DNA from: a virus
DNA length: 58,149 nucleotides
Reading direction: 5' to 3' (one strand)
IMG/VR virus record: IMGVR_UViG_3300049597_000678
Span: 1 to 58,149 of that record
Shown: one piece after another, positions 1 to 8,255 of the stretch
Position numbering within the stretch: position 1 is the stretch's first letter
Layout: each line of letters opens with the position of its first letter
Program-made: the position numbers and the translations under genes
The notes under the pieces: generated by a model
The model's database searches: none
What the model saw: the letters and a program-made list of their open reading frames with translations, nothing else
Told to the model about the DNA's origin: nothing

Positions 1-40
1 TATTCATTCTTTTATAAATTATAACCTAAGTTCAGGATAA
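1..40 (+). other. possible 3' end of an upstream gene
   Basis: The first 40 bases can be read as the tail of a rightward gene ending in TAA at 38-40, ten bases before the next start. Another frame stops at 22-24, so the assignment is weak. Confidence 0.25.
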
Positions 41-49
41 GAATATACT

Positions 50-385
50 ATGTTTGACAATGGAATATTAACGACAGGATCTCCATCACTAGATTTAATA
101 TCTGGAAATCTATATGTTAGAGGAATAATGATTAAAATTGTCTATCCTACTAACGATGATAATGGTGAAGAAATTTCTATCGTGGATAAGAATGTTGAAT
201 TATGGATCGAAGATGCCGAAACTTTAGAATATAAAAGATATTATTTATACAATCTATTTACTATGTTTACGAATCCTAAATCAAATGATCCAAAGACTTT
301 AATAAATAAAATAAAAGTAATTAATCCGAATGCTGATTATAAGATTAAATTAATTGGATTAATTACTTATGGAAAAGCCCAATAA
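50..385 (+). CDS. hypothetical protein in virion gene run
   Basis: A 111 aa protein I do not recognise. It is mixed alpha/beta with no membrane segment or signal peptide. It opens a rightward run of closely spaced genes (13 bases to the next) that leads into a baseplate-hub-like protein, so a structural or tail-assembly role is inferred from position only. The leader is AT-rich without a Shine-Dalgarno sequence. Confidence 0.6.
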   Translation: MFDNGILTTGSPSLDLISGNLYVRGIMIKIVYPTNDDNGEEISIVDKNVELWIEDAETLEYKRYYLYNLFTMFTNPKSNDPKTLINKIKVINPNADYKIKLIGLITYGKAQ

Positions 386-397
386 ATTAATAGATAT

Positions 398-826
398 ATG
401 AACACTAATATCCCTACAGAAATTTTTGAAATACACCCAGCATCATCTGCCAGTCCAGAATTGTCATATGGTCCAGTTTGGATTAGCACTGATCGCAGAG
501 AGCAGGATCCTAACAAAACTACCCTCAAGTACTCTCAAATAGGAGGACCTAAGGCATCCGATAAGATCGGAAATGCACATGGACCTATTTTTAGAATAGA
601 GGTATTAAGCGCAACTGCTTCCTATATCAAGGTTTGGGGATTAGACAATGACGATATTAATGCTCCGGTATATCCAATTACTAGATTTACAGCAGCAGGA
701 GCCAGTCCATATCTAGATATATGGCTTAAGAAATTTGAATTCACTAATTCCGCAGGTGATCCGGTTTCTCCTGGAACTTATAAAGTAATTGGTCATAGAA
801 AAAGAAACTATCCTGCAGTATTCTAA
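398..826 (+). CDS. hypothetical protein, probable small virion protein
   Basis: A 142 aa protein rich in Pro, Ser, Thr and aromatic residues and apparently beta-rich. It has no signal peptide. Its stop overlaps the next start in a TAATG junction at 824-828, which indicates translational coupling with the 826 gene. The family is not recognised; a tail or baseplate component is an inference from context. Confidence 0.6.
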   Translation: MNTNIPTEIFEIHPASSASPELSYGPVWISTDRREQDPNKTTLKYSQIGGPKASDKIGNAHGPIFRIEVLSATASYIKVWGLDNDDINAPVYPITRFTAAGASPYLDIWLKKFEFTNSAGDPVSPGTYKVIGHRKRNYPAVF

Positions 827-1296
827 TGAAGAGACTAAATGAACAGAGCAGCACTGTAACTGGGTTCCAAAGTAGGGACTACATGAGAGGCCTGCCGTTC
901 TATGGTCAAAAGGGAGATTTTAATTTCGTTACCGGTCGAAGCCAATTTACCCCAGGAGTATCAATTAAGCAAGTTCCATTAAGCGATATGTCTAGGAGCG
1001 GTGATCCTGGAGTGAGCGAGTTTGATCGAAATGTAAATATCATAAGATACAATTATAAACCAGGAGACAGGGTCAGGGGAATTCTAGTGAATTCTCAAAT
1101 TAAAAATAAAGGAGGAAAAATGGTAGTCGGTAGACTATTAGAAGTAAAGGTAGACCGTAGAAATAACACAATCAAAGCCTTTATAAAAGATCCTAAGACT
1201 CTACAAAAGAAAGAAATCTATATCGATACGATGGAGCGCTTATATGAATCTAATTCATTTAAAGCAATGACGTTCGCTCAGTTTATTGGATCTTAA
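826..1296 (+). CDS. hypothetical protein with leader-like C-terminus
   Basis: A 156 aa basic protein coupled to the preceding gene by a one-base overlap. The N-terminus begins MKRLNEQ and the middle is rich in Lys/Arg and beta-forming residues. The last 18 residues (RLYESNSFKAMTFAQFIGS region) look like the LYE/FxxFI pattern that many later proteins carry at their N-terminus. No domain is recognised. It closes the first small operon; about 40 bases later a late-type promoter serves the next gene. Confidence 0.6.
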   Translation: MKRLNEQSSTVTGFQSRDYMRGLPFYGQKGDFNFVTGRSQFTPGVSIKQVPLSDMSRSGDPGVSEFDRNVNIIRYNYKPGDRVRGILVNSQIKNKGGKMVVGRLLEVKVDRRNNTIKAFIKDPKTLQKKEIYIDTMERLYESNSFKAMTFAQFIGS

Positions 1297-1338
1297 TCTA
1301 GCAAAATATATTAATTGCAAAACCTTTTTATTTTTTTT

Positions 1339-1354
1339 TATATAAAATAAAAAA
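1339..1354 (+). promoter_or_regulatory. late-type promoter
   Basis: TATATAAAATAAAAAAG lies about 10-25 bases upstream of the 1364 start, a variant of the TAAATAATAAAA late motif used throughout the left two thirds of the window. Confidence 0.5.
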
Positions 1355-1363
1355 GATCATCCT

Positions 1364-2401
1364 ATGGAAATAAATGAAATTGACGAATCAGAAGCTCAAC
1401 AATATTTAGATGAGATTGATAAAGCGAGTGGAGTAAACAATTATAAGGAAAAATTACAAACGATTGAGCCCGTTTCTGAAGATAGTACTCAAGTTGAAAC
1501 ACCATTACCAAAGCAGACTTCTCTTGGAAAAGCAAGAGGATTTGAGGAAATTAGCTTAAGTGCAAGCGAAGAATCTCCTTGGAAAATATTAAATCTTGAA
1601 ACTTTACCATCTAATGGAATGTTTTATCCAGCTAGGGTAGAGATATTGATTAGATCTGCTAAAACCAAAGAAATCAGACACTGGTCTACTATGGATGACT
1701 ATGATCCGGTTGATATAGATGAAAAGATAAATTTTATCCTAAATTCGTGCACCCGAATTAAAATCCCAGGAGATCCAGCTCAATTTACATATAACGATAT
1801 TTTACTAATTGATAGATATCACATCCTATTTAGGATATATGAATTGACTTTTCCAAATCAAGAAAATAAATTAATGGCAAATATTAAATGCCAAGATAAT
1901 AAATGTGGATTTGTAAATAAGGTTCAAGTATTGAGTAGAAATTTAAAAGGATTTGAATTACCTGGAGAATACTTTAAATGGTATAATGAAGATGAAAGAT
2001 GTTTTGTTATACCTTCTGAAAAACTACAAGAGACTCTTAAATTCTATATGCCGACAATCGGAGTAAATACCAAAATCAGACAGCGTAGAGAGTTTGAAAT
2101 TAATTCTGGACAGGAGAAAGATCCTTCATTTTATGATATTGCTCCCTATTTAATTGTAAATTGGAAAGCAGCAAATACTCAAAACCTAGGAGAATTTAAA
2201 ATTAGCATGGAAGGCTGGTCAAGCGCTAAATTTAGCGCAATCTATAGATTTGTAAAAGACATGAAGGATACGTCTACAAATAAAGTTCTATGTACATGTG
2301 AAAAATGTAAAGAAAGAACGGAGAGCTCGATTTTTTTGGGAGGAAGCTTCACTGTCAAAGATATTTTCATTATTTCAGCTAGATTTGATGAACTTATTTA
2401 A
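1364..2401 (+). CDS. T4 gp26-like baseplate hub protein (probable)
   Basis: A 345 aa protein. After a charged N-terminal tail (about residues 1-75) comes a segment with LPSNGMFYP, followed by a helical part containing a CQDNKCGF Cys pair and a second pair near the C-terminus (CTCEKC), suggesting a metal-binding or knuckle-like element. The LPSxGxFYP start, length and place in a tail gene run resemble the T4 gp26-type baseplate hub proteins of T4-like phages. The overlapping small downstream frame also recalls tail-assembly chaperone pairs. The match is by eye, so the exact T4 counterpart is uncertain. Confidence 0.5.
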   Translation: MEINEIDESEAQQYLDEIDKASGVNNYKEKLQTIEPVSEDSTQVETPLPKQTSLGKARGFEEISLSASEESPWKILNLETLPSNGMFYPARVEILIRSAKTKEIRHWSTMDDYDPVDIDEKINFILNSCTRIKIPGDPAQFTYNDILLIDRYHILFRIYELTFPNQENKLMANIKCQDNKCGFVNKVQVLSRNLKGFELPGEYFKWYNEDERCFVIPSEKLQETLKFYMPTIGVNTKIRQRREFEINSGQEKDPSFYDIAPYLIVNWKAANTQNLGEFKISMEGWSSAKFSAIYRFVKDMKDTSTNKVLCTCEKCKERTESSIFLGGSFTVKDIFIISARFDELI

Positions 2402-2603
2402 GCTTAATAAAGACTTGGCGGTGAAGCTTAATCAATCCTTAGATACTCTTTATAATTTAGAATATATGGAATATTCTCTCTTAGTTAATATAATTAACGA
2501 GGAGACAGAGGAACAAAATAAAGAAATAGATATGCAGAATCAAATTAATTCACAGGGCGGCAGTTATCAGGTCGGACTGCCTTCTCATTTGAAACCTAAA
2601 TAA
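2388..2603 (+). CDS. small helical protein coupled to hub-like gene
   Basis: The ATG at 2388 lies 14 bases inside the end of the preceding gene and gives a 71 aa acidic, helical protein; a longer reading from 2298 would overlap far more and is less likely. Overlap in a shifted frame next to a hub or chaperone-like gene and before a large structural gene suggests a tail-assembly chaperone, possibly also made as a frameshift fusion. No slippery sequence was identified with confidence. Confidence 0.6.
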   Translation: MNLFKLNKDLAVKLNQSLDTLYNLEYMEYSLLVNIINEETEEQNKEIDMQNQINSQGGSYQVGLPSHLKPK

Positions 2604-2614
2604 ATAATAAAAAG
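2600..2614 (+). promoter_or_regulatory. late promoter
   Basis: AAATAAATAATAAAAAG overlaps the stop of the preceding gene and lies about 15 bases upstream of the 2629 start. Confidence 0.65.
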
Positions 2615-2628
2615 AACTTTTAATTAAG

Positions 2629-5139
2629 ATGAGTACAGAGGCTGAGTTAAAGAAATTATTAGCAGGTGATTTTAACGAGTATGTTCAAAAATATATTGCT
2701 AACTTTGGAACTATTTCAGGATCGGCTAAAAACATAGAAGACCCGGACCCTCAAGCCCGAAAGAACATTAAGTTTCTTTATCCTAAAATCGACGCATCTG
2801 ACTCGGATCCAAACACGGGAGCTAGCTCCCCTGTATTAGATAAGATCTTTCCTAAACCTGCCGACCCAAATATGTTCGCGTTGGCGCATGATAAGTCTCT
2901 TAAAAATTTAAGAGATGGCGTAAAAGGAACTCCAACCACTGCATACGTATACGAACAACCAGGATGGAAGCAGTATTTTGATTCATTGTCAATGGCCAGA
3001 CAGTTTGGATACGAAGCTATATTTCTCTCAATTGGACTATCTAACTATATAATGAGTCTGGATGAGTATAAGCAATATGTAGAAGATCTTAAGTCGAGTC
3101 CCAATTATGGCCAGGCCGTCGTGCAGGAACTTATTGATAATGGATGGTTGACTGCTCCATCTCAGTATGGAGACGGGGCAATAACCCCTAAAGGTAAAGC
3201 AGTTCCTATTGAAACGAGAAAAGAGCAGATTAGAAAAGTAGCTCAGGCCCTGTGGCATTGGCAAAATTCAAAGAAGATCATGGCATTCATTGATAGTTAT
3301 AGATGGTTTCCTTATAAAAAGCCAGATAAATTAAAGAAGAGTGACGATGCGAATAATAAAGATCGAATAGCTGCATATAAAGATGATGTTAATATAATCA
3401 GTTCAACTGATGCGAACGCATACGGTAAAGTAGATGCATCTGGGCAAATTCCCACAGTAGATTCAAAATTTGAAGCTAGATATAGTAGAAAGATATTCAC
3501 CATTCTACAAGACATTCTATATAGCACTGAGCTTGAATTAAAAAAGATTAACCCTGAATATAGCGGAAATCTATTTGAAGAGTTAGTAGAAGGGGATAAA
3601 ATACTTCGAAGAAAAAGAGCACTAGATTCTCTATTAAAGAATGGTGAGCTTGATCCAGATTTATTTGAAAAAAAGGTATGGGAGGCTCAAATTGAAGCAT
3701 CATACCGTAAATTTATTGAACACTCTGAAAAAGGAAGTATAAAGGGATATAAAAAAGATAAAAACGGAGAATTTGAGCGGGACAAAGACACTGGCGCATT
3801 AATACTAATTGACTTTACCCCTGCCCAATATATAGAACAAATTCTATCTGGAAGCAGTGAATCTTTTATTGCTGCTCTTAATAGTATAAAAATATCACCT
3901 AAATATAGAGCATGGAGAACTGACCCTGGGGGTCTACCTGCTGTGCTATTTGTATGGGAACCAGATCCTGAAATTTTAAGAGGAATATTTATTCTTAAAG
4001 CATATGCTGGTGATCCAGATAAAATCAACAGTATTATATATCCAAAGACTCCTCTTGCTGATGTAGATGCACCTAAATCTGAAGGTGGAGTAATTAGAAA
4101 AATATTTGGAGAAAAAGTAGGCTTTAAATCTGGAGAACCAAGCGTGTCTACTTCAGGTGGATTTCTTTTGACTCCAGAACAAAGAAAAGAATTGAAAGAG
4201 GAGAGAAAACAGGCGAGAGTAGAGAAAAGAGAAGAAAGAGAAAATAAAAAAGACGGAGCTAGTGTAGGGTCTGGATCTAATTCAGTTGGTGTATTTGAAG
4301 CCAAGGCAGGATCCCCTGAGCCTGAATCATCTTCTGTAGTAGGTGGAGCTACAAATATTACTAATATTAATAATCAAGAAATAACAGCTAATGATCAAAA
4401 TAAGACTATTAATGAAGGATCTAATGTATTAAATTCAAAGGACAACACAAATGTAATGGTTAAAAATGAGAGCCCAGATTCTTCTGGGTCAGGTGGAAGT
4501 GGATCCTCTCAGGTTAATGTTAATACGGCAAACGAAACTAAATCAGTTGCAAATATTAATAATGCTAGCACTGTCTCAGGTTCAGATAAATCAGTGGATA
4601 TGTCACAAACAAATCCATCTATATCGAATACCCAAAATGAATTATCAAAGTCAATTAATAATTCAAATGTAGGAGGATCTGCAGGTTCAAATCAATCACT
4701 GAATACATCAGTTACGAACTCAAATCCTGTGATTTCAAGTTCATCCATTAATAATCAAAATGAATCTAATATTAATTCCTCAAATATTGCTAATAATATT
4801 AAAAATGAGTCTAAGGGATCAGACGTTAAAGTAGACCGAAGTCAGGTTAATGTATCTAACTTAAAATCCAATAGCGTTAATTCTGAATCATTAACTGCAT
4901 CTTCTCAAAATCCTCCAATGATAAGCAGAGGGGACGCTAATTCTTCAACAGTAAATAATATCACTAGTCAAAATGAAGGAGATCAGACTGCGGGTAATGT
5001 GACTAATAATACAGATAATTCAATGTCAAAGACTCCAATTATTCAAAACAATATCGATATGTCTGAGATGATTAGTCGACTTAAAAGAATTGAGGAGGCC
5101 CTATTGAGTCCACTAGAAGTTAAAATAATAGACGCATAA
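2629..5139 (+). CDS. large structural protein with Asn/Ser-rich tail
   Basis: An 836 aa protein. Residues 1 to about 510 are globular (Trp- and Tyr-rich, with several helices). Residues about 515-545 are a highly charged KEERKQ/EKREERE helix. Residues 550-805 are low-complexity Asn/Ser/Thr/Gly sequence with recurring NxNN, SSxN and NIN patterns. The end is a short predicted coiled coil. Its place after the hub-like gene and its size suggest a tail component such as a hub, tape-measure or fibre-like protein, but no hydrophobic tape segment was seen. The identity is unresolved. Confidence 0.6.
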   Translation: MSTEAELKKLLAGDFNEYVQKYIANFGTISGSAKNIEDPDPQARKNIKFLYPKIDASDSDPNTGASSPVLDKIFPKPADPNMFALAHDKSLKNLRDGVKGTPTTAYVYEQPGWKQYFDSLSMARQFGYEAIFLSIGLSNYIMSLDEYKQYVEDLKSSPNYGQAVVQELIDNGWLTAPSQYGDGAITPKGKAVPIETRKEQIRKVAQALWHWQNSKKIMAFIDSYRWFPYKKPDKLKKSDDANNKDRIAAYKDDVNIISSTDANAYGKVDASGQIPTVDSKFEARYSRKIFTILQDILYSTELELKKINPEYSGNLFEELVEGDKILRRKRALDSLLKNGELDPDLFEKKVWEAQIEASYRKFIEHSEKGSIKGYKKDKNGEFERDKDTGALILIDFTPAQYIEQILSGSSESFIAALNSIKISPKYRAWRTDPGGLPAVLFVWEPDPEILRGIFILKAYAGDPDKINSIIYPKTPLADVDAPKSEGGVIRKIFGEKVGFKSGEPSVSTSGGFLLTPEQRKELKEERKQARVEKREERENKKDGASVGSGSNSVGVFEAKAGSPEPESSSVVGGATNITNINNQEITANDQNKTINEGSNVLNSKDNTNVMVKNESPDSSGSGGSGSSQVNVNTANETKSVANINNASTVSGSDKSVDMSQTNPSISNTQNELSKSINNSNVGGSAGSNQSLNTSVTNSNPVISSSSINNQNESNINSSNIANNIKNESKGSDVKVDRSQVNVSNLKSNSVNSESLTASSQNPPMISRGDANSSTVNNITSQNEGDQTAGNVTNNTDNSMSKTPIIQNNIDMSEMISRLKRIEEALLSPLEVKIIDA

Positions 5140-5140
5140 T

Positions 5141-5389
5141 ATGAATATAAAACCCGAGCTAATTAGCGAGATGATCCGTTTAAGTAATGAATATAATCAC
5201 CTTCATTCTCAAATGATGGAATTAGAAACAGAACTTATAAATTTATCTAATAAGAGAGAAATTTTAAGTTCTAAGTTAAATGATTGTCGATCCCTTGAAA
5301 AAGTATTGATAAATAAGATTGAGAAGGATACCAAGCAAACGGTAACCGCTGATCTTTTAAATAATATATTATTAAATGAAAAATCTTAG
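5141..5389 (+). CDS. small coiled-coil protein
   Basis: An 82 aa protein that is nearly all heptad-like helix (leucines and isoleucines spaced 3/4). It starts one base after the preceding stop, and its last 14 bases overlap the next gene. Tight packing on both sides suggests co-translation. It may be a chaperone or oligomerisation partner of the neighbouring membrane coiled-coil protein. The family is not recognised. Confidence 0.65.
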   Translation: MNIKPELISEMIRLSNEYNHLHSQMMELETELINLSNKREILSSKLNDCRSLEKVLINKIEKDTKQTVTADLLNNILLNEKS

Positions 5390-6167
5390 AGAAAACTTAA
5401 CTTTCATTATTATCCTAGTCCTAGTCGCTGTGATTCTATGGATGAGATGGGAAAATCAATTAGCTCAAAAGAAGCTAATGGAAGAAGTCAATTCAGCGAA
5501 TCGAGAACTGGTAAAATTAGATAAGCTAAAAAAAGAATCAGACGGGCAATATGCAAAACTGGTTAATTATTTTAGTTCTCAACGAGAATTAAATCAACAG
5601 CTAGCTGAAGATAATAAAGATCTTAGTAAATTATTAAAAAAGCAGGATGAAAGACTACTAATGATTAACAAATCTATTATTTCATTAGAAGGAGCAGTAT
5701 CTGAAGGTGGAGTCACAGTTGATCCTAAAGATACTTCAATTATCAATCTTTCCCTAAAATATCCGAGCTCGGAAGAGGCATTTATAAATTGGAATGGTAA
5801 GATATTTTCAAAAACCAAATCTTATCTTGGAGAATGGTCATTCGGTAAATTACCTTTACAAATCATATTAACTGAAACTAGCAGAGGATTATGGAATTCT
5901 AGATTAATTGGACCTAGTTGGTTGAAGGTAGATAGTATGCAAATTAACAGTCTACCACCTGATAAAATAGTTTCCGTTGAATATCAAAAAGTAGGATTCC
6001 TATTAGGAGGAGGATATTTTAAGTCGTTCTCTCAATCTCAAACCGATGCTTTCTCTATTACTGGCGGGGCTTATATTAAAAATCATAATCTATTAGTGAA
6101 TTTAACTAGCATAGGTCAAGTTGGAGTAAGCTATGTATATAGATTTAATGCTAAAAAGAAAAAATAA
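5376..6167 (+). CDS. membrane-anchored coiled-coil protein
   Basis: A 263 aa protein with one N-terminal transmembrane helix (about residues 8-24, LTFIIILVLVAVILWMRW). A long coiled coil follows to about residue 110, then a beta-rich domain ending in a GVSYVYRF strand and a KKKK tail. The layout resembles an inner-membrane spanin-like or cell-envelope protein; the final aromatic strand also recalls outer-membrane beta signals. It overlaps the preceding gene by 14 bases and sits 2 bases before the next. Function is not assigned. Confidence 0.6.
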   Translation: MKNLRENLTFIIILVLVAVILWMRWENQLAQKKLMEEVNSANRELVKLDKLKKESDGQYAKLVNYFSSQRELNQQLAEDNKDLSKLLKKQDERLLMINKSIISLEGAVSEGGVTVDPKDTSIINLSLKYPSSEEAFINWNGKIFSKTKSYLGEWSFGKLPLQIILTETSRGLWNSRLIGPSWLKVDSMQINSLPPDKIVSVEYQKVGFLLGGGYFKSFSQSQTDAFSITGGAYIKNHNLLVNLTSIGQVGVSYVYRFNAKKKK

Positions 6168-6169
6168 AA

Positions 6170-8203
6170 ATGACTCAAAGTAGATTTGTAAATATATCGA
6201 CATATTGTATTGCAGAATATATGTTTGAGCCCTTAAGCTCAACTAATTTTCTAAGCGAAGATTTTATATTATTAGAAAACGAAACTCTAGATATTAATCA
6301 AATTATAAACACCGATGCTGCCTTAAATACTACTAGAAACGTAAAGGATTTATCAGTGGTACCGATAGGAAATAATAAGTTTGCATACTTAGATTCTGAA
6401 AAGATACCTGACTATTTATCATATGATACTAATATTGTTCAAACTAATGTAAATGGATATTCTATTCCATATGATAAGGTAAGATTTCACTTCATATCTG
6501 GATTTACTCCAACTCAATTCGAGGGACTGATCTTAAGTATCCGACACCTTCAAAACAATGCAAAGACTAATGTTTTTGCAAATATAATTTTAACTAGAGA
6601 AACATTTGACGATCTAATAACATTTAATCCTAAGCCTCTATTTTTAGCAAATTCAACATACGATAGGTATGTGGATATTAAAATACCTTCAATTAAAAAT
6701 ATTAATGAAGATTATAAAACGGCTCTTAATCAGGCTAATACGTTTGCAGCTAAAATAACGCCATCGCCTAGTGGAGGATATAGTGGATTTGTTTACAATA
6801 ATCAGATTACTGTAAACCTGTCTGAATGTCGTAGAAGGTCTGTTATAAACACTAATGTCGGAACAACATACGATATATTTGAAGTTAGTGATAGCTTTGA
6901 TGCTTCATTATCTCAAAGTAATGAATTTGACTCAGTGGGAGCATATGTTGGAGAATCTACAAATGGAGATTTTATTGAGTATTATTTAACATACGAAGGA
7001 GGATTTCCAGAGGATCTAATTGCTATTTTAAACCGAAGAAATCCGTCTAATGATTGGATTGTAATTCACCAACTTAGTATTTTTGAGCAATTAGGAAGCT
7101 CATTTGTAAATACAGGCAGACAGGTAATATTCCAAGAGGATAAATTTGATGAACCACTTGTTATTAGACCAGTATTGAGAAATGCAGGCCATGCAGTGAG
7201 TATGGCAATCGATCTAGTATGTAGATTAACTAATAGATTAAATGGGGAGCAGATAATTAGAGAGGCCTCATTTACTCTGCTTTCTCCTAAAAAATACGGA
7301 AGAAATCTAACGGTCATTCCATTAACAGACGAGCCGCAAAGTCAAAAAATATACAACAAAATAATAAAAGCTAATTTTGAAGCTAGTAACTTATTTATTG
7401 AGCCTTCATTTGCCCCTGGATTTGGAGTTACTCCAACTCAAGAAGAGGCCCCTGCTCAAAAATCAGTAGAGTATATTCCAATATTCTTTAGCAATAATAA
7501 CATATCTGCATCTAATTCTAATGGACTTTTACAGACTTCAGATACTGCAGATGAGGTTATATTTGGACCAGGACAATTAAGATTTATTGTTTCTCCATTT
7601 GATAACGCAATCAAAATTAAACTATACAACGTAATCAATGAGGTTGCGATTCCATTAGATTTAAATTTAAATAATTCTAGATTTCAATTAGTCTTTGATT
7701 TAGATACTGGCAAGGTACCAATTTCTAATACAAACAGTGCAACTGAGGAGAACCTATCAACTGGTGAAATAATGTTTAAAATCTCTAAGGCTGATAGCCA
7801 AAAGATTGTAGAATCATCAAATAGATCAGTTTATATAACTTCAATTGCTCAAAACGGAACTGAAAGCTTAATGTATTCTGGAGAATGGAGATTATCATCT
7901 GAGCAGTCTGAAATAGATGACCTTGTGAAGTCTATAAGAGGAGAAGTGACTAAACGAATTAGTGATGCTGAGCGAATTATAGAATTAGAAGAAGAAGTAG
8001 AAGAATTGAGGAAACAGATACTTAACTCCGCCGTAAAAGGAGCTAGAGATGCGATCAGGGGATCGATTAAACTAAAAGCAGTTGCTCCAACTGTAAATAG
8101 AGTATTTACTAAAAATCCAACCGCAATAAAAACAAACGCTGGGAATTTAGATGATTTAGGATCCAATAGAAGAAAATTCGATCCATTCGATAGAAGAAAA
8201 TAA
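6170..8203 (+). CDS. large virion protein (baseplate or wedge-like)
   Basis: A 677 aa protein, mostly beta-rich and acidic, with a C-terminal coiled coil (about residues 580-625, EEEVEELRKQ) and a basic end rich in Arg/Lys (SNRRKFDPFDRRK). No enzyme motif is visible. Size, composition and its place at the end of the tail gene run suggest a baseplate or tail-associated structural protein. I could not match it to a named family. Confidence 0.6.
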   Translation: MTQSRFVNISTYCIAEYMFEPLSSTNFLSEDFILLENETLDINQIINTDAALNTTRNVKDLSVVPIGNNKFAYLDSEKIPDYLSYDTNIVQTNVNGYSIPYDKVRFHFISGFTPTQFEGLILSIRHLQNNAKTNVFANIILTRETFDDLITFNPKPLFLANSTYDRYVDIKIPSIKNINEDYKTALNQANTFAAKITPSPSGGYSGFVYNNQITVNLSECRRRSVINTNVGTTYDIFEVSDSFDASLSQSNEFDSVGAYVGESTNGDFIEYYLTYEGGFPEDLIAILNRRNPSNDWIVIHQLSIFEQLGSSFVNTGRQVIFQEDKFDEPLVIRPVLRNAGHAVSMAIDLVCRLTNRLNGEQIIREASFTLLSPKKYGRNLTVIPLTDEPQSQKIYNKIIKANFEASNLFIEPSFAPGFGVTPTQEEAPAQKSVEYIPIFFSNNNISASNSNGLLQTSDTADEVIFGPGQLRFIVSPFDNAIKIKLYNVINEVAIPLDLNLNNSRFQLVFDLDTGKVPISNTNSATEENLSTGEIMFKISKADSQKIVESSNRSVYITSIAQNGTESLMYSGEWRLSSEQSEIDDLVKSIRGEVTKRISDAERIIELEEEVEELRKQILNSAVKGARDAIRGSIKLKAVAPTVNRVFTKNPTAIKTNAGNLDDLGSNRRKFDPFDRRK

Positions 8204-8225
8204 TTACTTTTTCAATTTAAATGAA

Positions 8226-8244
8226 GATAAATAAATTAAAATAA
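8226..8244 (+). promoter_or_regulatory. late promoter
   Basis: GATAAATAAATTAAAATAA lies 12 bases upstream of the 8256 start. Confidence 0.6.
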
Positions 8245-8255
8245 TTAGCATAGAA

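Noticed and set aside
3687-4304. 205-codon minus-strand open frame
   Set aside because: Lies wholly within the 836 aa structural gene, with Ser/Leu/Pro-rich composition typical of an antisense shadow and no promoter or leader.
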